The notes beneath the pieces are model-generated. The model was not told the origin of the DNA and did not search any database. It saw only the letters and a list, made by a program, of their open reading frames with translations. A stretch of 64,000 nt of DNA from Megalonaias nervosa (Eukaryota; Mollusca; Bivalvia; Unionida; Unionidae), in assembly GCA_016617855.1 (NCBI GenBank), contig JAECUM010003668.1, forward strand, positions 62,001-126,000, given 5' to 3'. Shown piece by piece: positions 39,000-50,433 of the stretch. Within the stretch, counting starts at the first letter, position 1. Every line of letters starts with the position of its first letter. The translations under genes were made by a program, and so were the position numbers.

Positions 39000-39620
39000 T
39001 ATCTAAACCTATGAAGGGGAACACAAGCTTTTGCAACACTTACCTGAAACTTCTGGAGCATTGCATTCATTTCTTTCTTGGGATTATTCACTTTTGATCA
39101 AATCTCAGGGTTAGCCATGGGCACACCTAAATTTTGGCAATTTTGGGGCTTTCAATGTTTTTCACTCAAGCCCTTAAATTTATCTTGTGATACCTTGGCC
39201 CTGAAACCCTCATTAACAACTTTGGCAAAATTCTTCTGAATGGGTTGCTGACATTGTTCTTGCACCTCATACAAGCCATAAAGCTCATTGAGAATGTCAT
39301 TTCCTTCAGTTTCCTAAGGCAAAATTTGGTTCTACTGTCACCAGATTACTTGGTCCATACTTAAAATCATCTTCTCTAATACCACTGACATCACTGCTAA
39401 AATAAAAAATGTTCTTATTTTGAAGATCAACTGTTTTTTCCTGGACACATTTTCCTGATGGTTCCTCCAATCAGGGCATATTTCCAAAGTTTGTAAACCT
39501 GGGATGTAAGATTTTTTTAATTGTAGTTGACAAATTTGTCAGCAATTTAAGCTGACTGGCTCACATAGGTTGATTATGGGCTATTTGTTGTTCAAGAGGA
39601 AAGTTCACAATCATGTGACA
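39000..39620 (-). pseudogene. Partial DIRS gag-like copy
   Basis: It is similar over about 600 bases to 10200-10720 in the same orientation. Both share AAGGGGAACACAAGC, TTTTTCACTCAA, CCCTGAAGCC-like and CAAATTTGTCAG phrases in the same order. All frames are broken. No RT part follows, so it is a truncated copy. Confidence 0.65.
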
Positions 39621-39691
39621 AACCTGTTTTTGATACCAACCATAATCGTGCAGCCTGTTTATCTGCAGACTCAGGTTTTCCCCACAGTCTG

Positions 39692-40045
39692 AACTCTAAA
39701 ATCAAACTAATTTTCCAATAAAATCAAATGTAACTCTAAAATCAAACTAATTTTCCAATAAAATCAAATGTAACTCTAAAATCAATTAATTTTCTAATAA
39801 AATCAAATGTAACTCTGAAATCAAACTAATTTTCCAATAAAATCAAATGTAACTCTAAAATCAAACTAATTTTCTAATAAAATCAAATGTAACTCTAAAA
39901 TCAAACTAATTTTCCAATAAAATCAAATGTAACTCTAAAATCAAACTAATTTTCCAATAAAATCAAATGTAACTCTAAAATCAAACTAATTTTCCAATAA
40001 AATCAAATGTAACTCTAAAATCAAACTAATTTTCCAATAAAATCA
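39692..40045. repeat. 40-bp minisatellite, about nine copies
   Basis: The unit is AACTCTAAAATCAAACTAAT then TTTCCAATAAAATCAAATGT, nearly identical from copy to copy. It directly follows the truncated DIRS copy. Confidence 0.97.
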
Positions 40046-40698
40046 ACCTTCACAGGAGATATGTTATGTAAATGAACGTCATTTTCTGTCTGTTGATTTG
40101 ATAATCCATTCTGGGCTCAATTAGGGCACTTTAGTCTCTGGATTTGCATGACAGATATGACAAACTTTTTGTAGGCCATTGTTTATTTGACACATGAACA
40201 GAAACAAATTACAGGAAGGATTGGTGATACATTTCTCTCTTGTGCGTGCATTATCAGCAAGCACTTATGGCGCTCAGGCATTTGACCTGCTGGAGTGGCT
40301 TTAGCGCTTGTGGCTATTTCAGTTATTCTGTATACAATAGCTGACACATGTCTGATTGTAAAAGTGACTATAACCTAATTTTGGGTGTACTATAGCCTGT
40401 AAGGAATACACTATCTCATATTGACTGGATACAATAGTGGTTAATTAAAGGCAAAGGCTAATTGTGAAAACATTTTCTGATGGTGTACAATTTAACTACA
40501 TTGATTGTGAGGTAAATTCTTTAGCTGATGGATGTTGACAATTCTTAATTTTATATTGTTATTTTTCTTTTTCTAATTTTTATAAATTTGGTGTGTTACT
40601 GCATTATATCTGGAAACATATCTAATCAAAGGCACTATAACAAATATGAATATATCTGTACCATTCTTTAAGTTATATATAATTTATTGTCATTTTAG

Positions 40699-40927
40699 GG
40701 ATGATGGTGTTCTCTCTGTTAATACTGAAGTTCCTCATACTATCACAGAGTGGGTTGGCAACAGCCTGTGCTCCAACTCCAAGGATGGTGTCGGAGTCTC
40801 ACCCATGGTCGGCATCACAGTTTTCCAACCATTCTTCCTTTCCTTTACCCTGCCATACTCGGCCATTCGGGGAGAGAATCTTCCAGTTTTAGTGACTGTC
40901 TTCAATTACATGACAGAATGTCTAACT
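40699..40927 (+). CDS. A2M-like gene, exon 6 of 7 (A2M domain)
   Basis: The acceptor is TGTCATTTTAG and the donor GTAAGC. The first base completes the phase 2 codon of the 31013 exon, and it ends in phase 0 after 76 codons. It includes VPHTITEWVGNSLCSNSKDG, GVGVSP, VFQPFFLSFTLPYSAIRGE and VTVFNYMTECL. These are highly conserved A2M-domain strands: the P.TIT.W...A.C....G.G.S pattern, then F.PFF..L.LPYS..RGE. Two Cys residues match positions usual in the family. Confidence 0.95.
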
Positions 40928-41431
40928 GTAAGCTAACTGAACCTCATTTACCTTTGTATGGTCCTTATATTTGGAATATAATATCATCATATACACCCCT
41001 CCTCTGGGTACCCTTGCTTCCATCTAGAGTCTGCCTCTGAATTGGGCCAGGGAGTCAGGAATTAAAATGGGAATATAGTTTAAAGTTTTTAGTTTAAAAA
41101 TTTTCATCACATATAATTACTAACACCTTTTACTAATTCATTTGATGTTTTGAATATAGCTGGATGCAAGAGAGTAAAAAATTACTTTGGGGGTACATTT
41201 CTGTTTAAAGATTTATTTATCACTTGTTTTAACTATTCACCTTATTGTCTTATATTTGGAATATAATATTTTCACATGCACATTTTCTCTCTGCAGTTCT
41301 ACTGTACCTAGGTTCCGCCATTGGGTGGGACCATTAGGTCAACAGATATATTGGGGACACAGATTGTGTTAATTTTTTTTCAATTACTTCTGCATGTATT
41401 TCTTTTTGCAGAAATACTTCACATGGAATAT

Positions 41432-41880
41432 AACAACATTACACTCAGACCTCATGGAATTTACTCCTTCTGCCTTTGGCTTATGTCCCAGAGTAGATCC
41501 ACATAACAACATTACACTCAGACCTCATGAAATTTACTGCTTCCACCGCTGGCTTATGCCCCAGAGTAGATCCACATAACAACATTACACTCAGACCTCA
41601 CGGAATTTACTGCAGCTTCTGCCTCTGGCTTATGTCTCAGAGTAGATCCACACAACAACATTACACTCAGACCTCATGGAATTTACTGCTTCTGCATCTT
41701 GTTTATGTCCCAGAGTAGATCCACATAATAACATCACACTCAGACCTCATGTAATTTACTGCTTCTGCCTCTGGCTTATGTCCTAGATTAGTTCCACATC
41801 ACAACATCACACTCAGACCACATGGAATGTACTGCTTCTGCCTCTGGCTTATGCCCCAGAGTAGATCCAAATAACAAAGA
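41432..41880. repeat. Minisatellite of about 74 bp, six copies
   Basis: Each copy has ACAACATTACACTCAGACCT, then CATGGAATTTACTGCTTCTG, then CTTATGTCCCAGAGTAGATC. Copies differ by a few bases and small indels. The open + frames are periodic by-products. Confidence 0.95.
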
Positions 41881-42509
41881 AGTGCATGTACAACACTTTT
41901 GGGTTACAGTTTTTCTTTTCTTATCACTAATACTTTAAGAACTGCTTTATCCAATTCATTTCATAATATAATGTAATATCACACATTATACTCGTGCCCT
42001 TAAGACTCAAACCCATAGGTAAAGTCACTGGGCATAACCATGGGGTCAATTTGTAGGACACATTATTCTTATTACAGTTTTAATTCCGTCTCTTATGTAT
42101 TAATAAACATTTACCCAATTCATTTCAAATTTGAAATATAATATGATCCCAAACCTTCCTTTCTACCCATGCTATTGTTGTGCCTTATGTTATGTTCCTA
42201 GATGTCACCATGGAGTCAAGAACTAGGACACTTTTGATTTGTAAAAACAAAGAAATATGTTTTAAAAACTTACCTAAATCACTTCAATTTTGGGATTATA
42301 CATTATCCATGTGTTCCTTTTTCTTTAAATCACTGTTGACAAGATGGTTTCTGCAGCACAAGCTCAGTTTATTGTTGTCTTTTTTTTCTCAAACCTTATA
42401 CGTAGCCCATGAGAAAAGAAAGAATCCAGTTGGTTTAGTGCAGCCAGGTCCAAAGTCAAGGTCACTGGAGATGAAAATGTGATTTTCCTGACTGCTGACA
42501 AGTCAAGTT

Positions 42510-42672
42510 GCCTTCTTAGATAGGCTAAACTTGGGTAGGGGCAGCTCTGTTGATTATAAGACTGAGAGGTGAAAGGCAAGGTTACTGGAGCTGATGGTAG
42601 ACTAAACTTGGGTAGGGGCAACTCCTGTTGATTATGAGACTGAGAGGTGAAAGGCAAGGTTACTGGAGCTGA
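42510..42672. repeat. Tandem duplication of about 78 bp
   Basis: Two adjacent copies share CTAAACTTGGGTAGGGGCA and GACTGAGAGGTGAAAGGCAA, then GGTTACTGGAGCTGATG. Confidence 0.93.
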
Positions 42673-42679
42673 TGTAATG

Positions 42680-43773
42680 GTTAGCTCTACTTGTCATAGA
42701 CCAGGAAAACTTACAGGAAGGTCTGTTGTACATCATCTGTTTGTTAGCACAAGAATGTTATACTACTTCTCCAAAACTACTTGGAGGATTGCCATGAAGT
42801 TTATACACACAATTCATCCCATGGTCTATGAAAATGGTGTTGCTAATATATCCACTATACATTGACCATCTTGAAAATCTTGTTTTGACTACTTCTCCTG
42901 AAGAAAAGTAATACTGCCATGGGATTTTTGCTAGTTGACTTCTTATGATGTCTAGTTGGTCCTAAATGAAAATGGCGCCACTTGCATGTCCAATATGGCT
43001 ACCGCAATGGCCATCTTGAAAATCTTGTTATTGCTACTCCTCACTGGGTGGTTGTATCAACATGGAGTTTTTACTAAATGTTCTAACTGAAAATGGTGCT
43101 GCTGAAACTTCCAATATGGCCACCACAATGGTGTCAATCTAATAATCAATATAATTAAGGCCAACAATGCAGCTATCTTGAAGATCTTTTTATCATTACT
43201 CCTCCAAATTGGAAAGTCCTATCAAAATGGCATTTCCACCAGAAAATCTCTTGAGATGTTTTGTTGACTGTAAATGAACATGGTTACAATTTGATGTCCT
43301 AATTGTCCACCACATCAGCTGATTTGAAAATGTTGCTATTGCTGATGAATCTCACAGATGGTTAAAAAGAAGAAATGGTCAAATCTTGAATTCCTGGAAA
43401 TTCCTTTTGACCAGTAAAGTATCCTTTGAGGGAGTCTTGTTATGATTTCTGCACAATAAATAAAGTTGTCTGCATCTGATATTCATTAAACTTCATAGAT
43501 TGTCTATGCCTAGGCAGAGGCACCTTCCTTTTGATTCTCAAGAGTCAGTGCCACCGAAGCTAAAGTGGTCTTTTGGGTTCCAAATGATAAGTCAACTTTC
43601 CTCAAGTTTCCAGCACCAGTTGGTATCAGCTTCATAGTTATATTTGAGAAAGGACATCTCACTGTTGAGTCTGTGATTATAGAACAAGTCAAGGTCACTG
43701 GATATGAAATTGCAAAATTATGTTTTTTTTAGTATCAATATTTAGTCAGCCATTCTTCATTTTTTACCTTCAG
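42680..43773. other. Gene-free intronic stretch
   Basis: The stretch contains several loosely repeated phrases (ACTTCTCCTGAAG, AAATGGTG, CCAATATGGCCACC) typical of decayed interspersed repeats. No exon was seen before the 43774 acceptor. Confidence 0.4.
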
Positions 43774-43923
43774 ATGGAGGTGAGGATGAAAGAGACTGAA
43801 GATTTTCACATCCAGTCAGCATTGGGTGCAATCCAGAAGATGTGTGTCTGTGGTGGTGATTCAAAGTCAGCTAAATTCCACATTGTACCATTGAAAGTAG
43901 GCGAGATTGATCTCGAGGCCACG
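43774..43923 (+). CDS. A2M-like gene, exon 7 of 7 in window
   Basis: The acceptor is TTTTTACCTTCAG and the donor GGTAAATT. Exactly 50 codons, phase 0 to phase 0, continue the 40699 exon. The peptide includes CVCGGDSKSAKFHIVPLKVG and ends EIDLEAT. The C.C..........F.I.PL..G.I.L pattern is the strand pair after the A2M domain and before the thioester domain in alpha-2-macroglobulin/TEP proteins. The following intron is over 20 kb and holds the Polinton; the next exon was not found in the window. Confidence 0.9.
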
Positions 43924-44556
43924 GTAAATTGGTCAAATAAGTTTTTAATATATGTTAAACATTTATTGTGAGTGAGAGAGAGATAGAGAGAGAGAGAGAG
44001 AATTTTAACTGTGGAACAATACATTTTCTGATATAATCAAAGACTTTTAAAGTCCAAACATTTTTCCAACAGTAGATGACTTGTTATTTTCTGATTTGTG
44101 ATGATGATAATCAATACCCAAATTTTGTATGGGTGCATATTTTTCATTGCTGTAAGACTCATAGATCCAGATTAATGATCTCTTGTGCACCTTCACCCCG
44201 ATATGAAGTATTTTCACACACATCATCATCTGGTTTAGGATCTTCAGGTTATATTCTTTTATCTGACATTTTGATTATTCCAATAAAATTTGATGCAGTG
44301 AACTGTGTTTATAAACAATACTAGGTTGTCCTGTAGATTATATGCAGCATTATTCTCACCTTTTTCCTTTCCACCACGGAAATGTGTACACACCATTCCC
44401 AATGTTCATATATATGAAAAACAGCAATGGTGTTTTTTTTAGCAAGTGTTCAAAATTTTACATTTATTATGAATTTATCCCCACATCTAAGGGCAAAATG
44501 CAGTAGACTTTTTCAGTGGTTGTAAAAACAATATCAATAAAAATAATTTTGAAGAA

Positions 44557-44563
44557 TGGTTTA
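44557..44563. repeat. Left target-site duplication of the Polinton
   Basis: TGGTTTA lies directly outside the left terminal repeat and again at 59992-59998. Polintons usually duplicate 6 bp; the seventh base is shared with the element end. Confidence 0.75.
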
Positions 44564-44809
44564 GCAGCAGAGAATCTTAACCCTACAACTTTTTAAGAGG
44601 GCTCCGTTTGCAAAAATAAGGGTTCTATGAAGACTGAAAAATAAGGTCAATAATCTCAAACTGAAACCGTTAACCGAGTATATTCCCATACAAGGGAAAA
44701 CAGACCCAATTAGCTTTTTTGTTACCCCGTGCTGACTATTTTTTTTCAAATTTTAGACATGTTCATTTGCGACGCGCAAGCACACGTCGTCAGCTTCTCT
44801 GCTGCTGTA
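44563..44809 (+). repeat. Polinton left terminal inverted repeat
   Basis: Inverted copy of 59747-59992 with about 80 to 90 percent identity by eye. It begins AGCAGCAGAGAA and ends CAGCTTCTCTGCTGCTGTA, so each repeat is itself bounded by short inverted copies of the same 16-base motif. The stop of the ATPase gene is 4 bases inside. Confidence 0.92.
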
Positions 44810-44812
44810 GTG

Positions 44813-45481
44813 TCAACCAAAAATTTTATCGAGACCAACACAATACCTTGATCTAGGATCATGCAAATTTATCGTTATGAATCCAAATGGGGTAGCTTGA
44901 GCATGTGCAAAGAAGTTTTTGAATTTAATCATGTCCATATCCCCTGAACATCAAGTTTGAAGAATGTTTCGTAACATATGTGTATCGACTCCGTTAAACA
45001 CAACTAAAATATTACAGTTATCTCTGATCACTTTTGGTATTTGTGTATATTGCTGGGTAACATAAATAACATCTGTGTTTTTATGTCTACCTCGGGAAAA
45101 TATCTGAGCTGGATTTACTTGTCTGTCCAGCATAACATCGTCGTATACAACTAAATTATTAATAGATCCATCGAGATCATCTACAGATGGAGCTTCATCA
45201 GTATCGGTGATAAAATCAACAACACCATTGTTGTCATCATACAACGATGCTACGTTTTCATTAAAATCCTTAAGTACTTCATAACATCATTGATCATCTA
45301 TGGATGGCATCACTAAATACAATTTATCCCACTTGAGCCATCTCATTATCAGATTAAACAACAATTGTGTTTTACCACTTCCAGATGGTCCAATTATTAT
45401 CATCTTTATAGAATTTGGTAGTGCTGGATGATGTTTAACTGGCTCATGCGCTCGTGTCGCTGAGAAGTCAATTATATCCAT
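44813..45481 (-). pseudogene. FtsK/A32-type genome-packaging ATPase, two in-frame TGA
   Basis: One 222-codon frame runs from ATG 45481 to TGA 44815-44813. The P-loop GPSGSGKT is at residues 31-38 and is preceded by hydrophobic MIII. A Walker B strand (LVVYDDVM) lies about 90 residues later, followed by TDVIYVTQQYTQIPKVIRDN, which matches the sensor region of Polinton/A32 ATPases. In these elements the protein drives DNA into the capsid. TGA codons interrupt the frame at codon 65 (45289-45287) and codon 177 (44953-44951), without any frameshift. Its start is only 13 bases from the oppositely directed phospholipase gene. Confidence 0.88.
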
Positions 45482-45494
45482 AGTAATTTATATC

Positions 45495-45979
45495 ATGGAT
45501 CTATACTATGTTCGATGCAGAGCATCCACCCCCACCAGTGGATTAACTACGGTGACAACTAAATTAAATGTGAGCAATGTGGCACAAAAAAATTTAGATT
45601 TATTTCATCAAAAACAAAAATCAGCAGTGATATTGCTACGGCGCTATATAAATTACCAGGAAATCCATGGGCCAAGTATCCTGGTGAGAAACAGCTGCCT
45701 GGCTATAATTACTGTGGTCCTGGAACTCGTCTCAATATCCGACTCGATAACCAAGACCAACCAAAACCTGGAGAGTATCCAATAAACGCAATTGATCAAG
45801 CGTGTCATATTCATGATGTTGCGTATGAAAGTAAAGATTTACAACAACGGCACCTCGAAGATGTAAAGTTGATTCATGCGTTTAATTCTATACCTGATAA
45901 ATCTCTCAGAGAAAAATTTGCTAGCTTTCTAGTAAAATCTGCGATGAAAGGTAAACTAATGCTAGGGGCTGGTAATTAA
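45495..45979 (+). pseudogene. Zinc-ribbon plus phospholipase A2 protein, one frameshift
   Basis: The start ATG 45495 opens a frame that contains the first Cys part of a zinc ribbon. A shift near 45560 moves to the frame holding KCEQCGTKK and then a parvovirus-VP1-type phospholipase A2 domain: YNYCGPGT (calcium loop) and AIDQACHIHDVAYE with the catalytic HD pair. It ends with a short basic tail and TAA at 45979. In parvoviruses this domain opens endosomal membranes during entry, and homologues are known in adintovirus-type Polintons. The CDS sits between ATPase and integrase. Confidence 0.82.
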
Positions 45980-46001
45980 TCAACTGATTATCATCATAAT
46001 A

Positions 46002-46970
46002 ATGGAATCTGTTTATTATAGTCCAAGAGGATATTGGAGAGGTAAAGCAGCGATTAGTAAACTTGCTGAAGCAGCAAAAGTCTCATGTGTTGTTGCTGCA
46101 AATTGGTTAGCACGACAGGCAATATGGCAAATCTATTTACATCCACCTAAAACAATTCAGTACGTGCATTTTGATGTCGGTGTTCCCAATGAAGTTCATC
46201 AAGCAGATATTTTGTTTTTAATGCACGATACTATTAAAATTGGTAGACGTCGATCACGCACATACAAATATGCGTTAACTGTCTTTGACTTTGCAAGTAG
46301 ATATAAAGAAGCAGAATCACTATCAACTAAAACAGCAACTGAAGTTGCATCTGCGTTTGAACGAATTTATCAACGAGGACCCTTGCGATGGCCACAACTA
46401 TTACAGGTTGATCCTGGCAAAGAATTTCTTGGTGCAGTATCATCGCTGATGAAAAAATATAATGTTAATATCAGACGAGGACATACAGCAATTTATCGCG
46501 ATCGGGCAATCGTTGAACGATTTAATCAAACACTTGCTGAAAGATTATTTGGATACCAGTATGCAAAGGAAATAATTCAGGCAGATACAAAAGCTCACGA
46601 ATGAGTTGCAAGATTACCAAATGTGATAGCTGCGTTAAATAGTGAAATTACTCGTGCAACTTCTGTGAAACCCACCGTCGCGATTACAAAAAAACATATA
46701 CCTGTACAACAACATGACTCTTCCTCTCAACCAGTACTAGGTAATGTAACTGTAAGATATTTATATGAACCTGGTGAACTCGAAAGGGGTAGAAAAAGAG
46801 CAACTGATCCATCTGGAGTGTGACCAAACATAAAATTTCTAGTGTGTTAGATCCACAGGTAGACCTGCAATCTACAGACTAGATTAGCTGCTCCTCAGCG
46901 TGGATTTGTATGCGAACAATTACAGGTAATTCCTGAAGACACACAATTACCACCGCATTCACTTCTGTAA
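46002..46970 (+). pseudogene. Polinton retroviral-type integrase (broken)
   Basis: The ATG 46002 frame gives 200 residues with a DDE core: QAD (Asp69), QVDPGKEF (Asp137) and IVERFNQTLAERLFG (Glu172), leaving 34 residues between the last two. An in-frame TGA at 46602-46604 falls at a position where relatives often have Trp. The same frame resumes to 46823 with basic sequence, then at least two frameshifts follow. The conserved C-terminal end (QRGFVCEQLQVIP ending in LPP) is recognisable to TAA 46970. The protein would insert the element and make the target duplication. It starts 22 bases after the phospholipase gene, in the same direction. Confidence 0.9.
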
Positions 46971-46985
46971 ACTGACACCCCTACG

Positions 46986-49551
46986 TCAATTACATTCAAG
47001 ACAGGTCAGCATCACATTTTCGCGTGTGTGACCAAGACTACTATTAATTCTATCAATGGTAAACTGTCTTGGATTATTATTCGAATACTGCCATGACATA
47101 TTACAGTTACAACTTGTACAGTGATTATTCTGTCGTTGTTTCAGTGTCATGATAAATTCAACATCGAGATCAAAATTGCAGTTATTTTTTTTGTCAGGTT
47201 GTGGATACCCAGATAATTTTTTCTTGACAACTTCATCGCATACATCATCAGTGAATTCTTTGGTTATTACGCAATCAATAATAATTCTGTGCAGTTGAGA
47301 TATTCTTCTGACTCGAGACACTGCGAGATAAACTAAATTTGACCATTCGATTTGATCATCAATAATCCAAATATTTGTGTCAGTGATAGTTAATCCTTGT
47401 GATGAATGAATCGTTATAGCATATCCTAACTTCCATGGAGATTTATCCATCGTTAACGCGCTCGTAACAGCACTGACAGGAACTAAAACAATGTCATTAA
47501 GTACAAGTTTTTGTTTCTCATTAGTTCCTGGAATATCAACTTCAATATTCTGCAGTCGAGTATTGCTGGTCGATAACATAATGGTACAGGTAGATTTGAA
47601 AATCTTTCCTTGTGCCACAGGAATAATTTCTCTTGCAGTGCATCGCTGACTATCTTTCTACTTGCAACTATCAAATCATTTGGTCTTCACAAATTCCAAA
47701 AATCATTCATCGTAGTTTCTGGAATTACTCCATGCATTATTTTGCACTGTATTCTATCTGGCTGCAGTCTGATTAATTTTTTTAATTCTTTCAGCGGTTC
47801 ATCAATAGCTCTTTGATCATCAGTTATTTATTCGTAATAATCCACAAACGTTTTTAACCATTTGTGTGGAGACTGTCCAACAAAGGGTGGTGGTTGACCA
47901 TGATCGCCACACATTATCACAGCAGTATTTTTCATCAATAACCAATCAAGGAACATTTTTAATGTATCCAATGAAACCGTAGAAATTTCATCCCAGATAA
48001 TAATCATGGGAATATATTTCTCACCCATCTGCGATGGAGTCCATGCGTCTCCACACCATATAAAGAAACTATGATACGTTTGAGATTTCAGTCGCCATTT
48101 GGTCATTTCTCTGGCGAGTCTGTGTGTTGGTGTTAGCACAATCATGTCTGTGTTTTTGAATAATTCAATCACACGTGTTGTTTTACCAGAACCTCCACAC
48201 CCATTAAGATAAATGGTTTTATGCCTGGCTACAGGATCATATACAGATGGTGCTGTCGATGCTGGTATTTGATTGTTATTCTTGTAATATTTTTCCTTAA
48301 TTTCAACATCGGCAGATTCAGAATAACTAAATATGTTTTCTTGTTTTATTCTCCATGATCCCCATTCACCAGTGCCAAGTAATTTATCTAGCAAATCCAA
48401 ATGTTTTTTATTTATATAAAATGAATCCGTGGCAACTCTAACCACAGTATCAACAAATCTGTTTATCATCGATAATAAGTTTATTAAAACGTACGCGAGC
48501 ATCGAAGATCTTAAATGAGTAAGCTGCGGTGACTCACCATCGGTGTAACTCACAGTTGTACCTAATTTAGTTCTGTCAGACAAATAAACATCATTTCGGC
48601 TTATAAACATATTTCTGTCCATTGTATCAGCAATTATAAAATCGAGTTCTGCATCGTCCATGATTAACCTCGTACACATTCGTTTATGATCATACACACC
48701 ACCCTGAGTAAACTTACCTATTATTTTTCTGCCGAGATCTTTTGCAACTTTATTTTCATAATCAGTCATATCAGGATTTTCATTATCAGAATATTTCTTT
48801 TGTTGTGGCAACCAAATTTGTTTTTGTGAATGATATGATATAATTGCTTCATTTACTTTCAACGATATCAATATTTGTACATGAAGCATATATCGTAATA
48901 GTACTATTAGAGCCCAATGTTTTTCTGAGAAATGTCTTCCAAACCAAGCATAAGTAGTTGGATGGAGATTTTGTGCAAACTCGAATGACTCGATACATGC
49001 AAATCCAGTCAGGTCAGAATCTGGCAGGGGTCCATTTACCACAACTCTGGTCATCTCGTGTGTTGGATGACCAAATCTCTTAAAGTATTCAGAACATTGT
49101 CCGTATCCAAGAAAACTTCCAGGATAACATGCTACCATATCAACCGAGATAACATCGCTATATTCATATTTAGTATTCCATAATCTGCCATGTCCGTATT
49201 CGATACAACTACATTGAATATCAGCAAGAAATTCCAATCTTGTAGGTTTCCATGAATTTTTTTCCTGAGCAAAGTGAGCAGCAACTGATGGAATGGTAAA
49301 ACACTTATTCAGTAATTGTTCGATAACATCATTATCATTCGTGTATTTCAGCGCAAGATTTTTCATTTCGTCGTGGAGTGATTCTGCACGATAAATTTCT
49401 CCTTCTTGGCTTCATTGATACAATTAATTATATCGTTGTTCATCAGCACCAAATCTTGCATCGAAAAACTAAATTTTGGTTTCGATAGTTTGTCGAGATC
49501 AAATCTAGCTCTAGAAGGCTTAATTGCGGATAATCTCGTAAATTCCTCCAT
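46986..49551 (-). pseudogene. Family B DNA polymerase read-through to SF1 helicase and HNH motif (broken)
   Basis: The gene runs leftward from ATG 49551. The 62-residue N-terminal frame shifts at 49366 into a 512-residue frame. That frame has polymerase motif A (SVDMVACYP, residues 74-82), a degenerate motif B (KDLGRKIIGKF), and motif C (VATDSFYI, about 310-318). Without a break it then has an SF1 helicase: Walker A GCGGSGKT (389-396), LTPTHRLA, WDEIS (458-462) and GDHGQPPP. A TAA (47830) and two shifts near 47680-47640 follow. The last frame carries helicase motifs V-VI (YAITIHSSQGLT, YLAVSRV) and a zinc HNH-like C..C/..ID..N.../C..CN end. No exonuclease domain was seen. Confidence 0.85.
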
Positions 49552-49634
49552 ATTATAATTAAGGCAAATATGTGTTTAATTAAACTTTAATTATATATAT
49601 AATGATACAAGCAAATAATAAATGCACTTGATTA

Positions 49635-49829
49635 ATGATAGGATTTACAACACCATGTAACCGCGCATGTGTAAATGAATTCTGTGGTTACCACATGCAA
49701 AGTTTTTGATGTGGAAGTGTAGGACCAAAATCGTGCTTTCGGTGTGGTGTTGGAGTCAGAGGAGAAACATGGTTATGTGCGCAATATGGTGGCAAAAGAT
49801 ACAGAGAGCTGAAACGATATTATGATTAA
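49635..49829 (+). pseudogene. Small Cys-rich zinc-binding protein, one in-frame TGA
   Basis: A 64-codon frame from ATG 49635 to TAA 49829 has Cys residues in CNRAC, EFCGYH, CFRCGVGVRGE and LCAQ contexts, and a basic end (KRYRELKRYYD). This resembles small Cys-rich proteins often found in Polintons, which probably bind zinc. A TGA at 49707-49709 interrupts it at codon 25; the frame is open on both sides. The pairing of the Cys residues suggests two zinc sites. Function unknown. Confidence 0.65.
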
Positions 49830-49918
49830 AAAAATGTCGAGTCTCCCATAAAATGCGCTGAAGACTATCTTGCCAGGTTTTCAAAATAACAATTTAGACA
49901 AATAATATTATTATATAA

Positions 49919-50433
49919 ATGGAACAAAATGAATTTGTAACACATCCCACCATTAAAAATTATGAAGCATCAAGAGATGATGTAATCAGGAACTGTCGAC
50001 TGAAGAAAACCAGTCGGTTTTGTTAGTAATACTGGGTATCTCATGGTTACTATTGGAAAAAATAAAAAATATTTATCTCATAGATTCGTGTTCGAATATT
50101 TTCATGGAATAATCAAAGATGGACCTGTGATAGATCATATTAACTCAGATCAGAAAGATAACTCTTTATCAAACTTGCGGGCTGTTACACAAAGCCAGAA
50201 TTGTAGATTTGGTGAGACAGGTATGCACAAAATGGTTGGAAAGAGAACTTTTAAATGTAAATGCAGAGACTGGTGAAGAAAAAATATTTCCATCAATAAA
50301 CGCGGCTGCTAAATATTTTGATATTCACCCGAGTCCGATACAATTTGTCGCAGATAATACAAGAGAATCAGCATTTTCAAAGAAATTCAAGCAGCGAATC
50401 ATGTTTAAATATCATACACATGAAGCAAGATAA
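49919..50433 (+). pseudogene. HNH endonuclease with NUMOD1-like repeat (broken)
   Basis: Three frames carry one protein. The first (ATG 49919) has a NUMOD4-like start (IKNYEASRDDVIRN). After a shift near 50010, the 50043-50276 frame has LSHRFVFEYFHG and DHINSDQKDNSLSNLRAVT, the H..N...H HNH motif of I-HmuI-type homing endonucleases. After a shift near 50260, EEKIFPSINAAAKYFDIHP is a NUMOD1 helix-turn-helix. Free-standing HNH genes of this type spread as selfish genes in phages and large viruses; here it may be a passenger in the Polinton. Confidence 0.8.
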
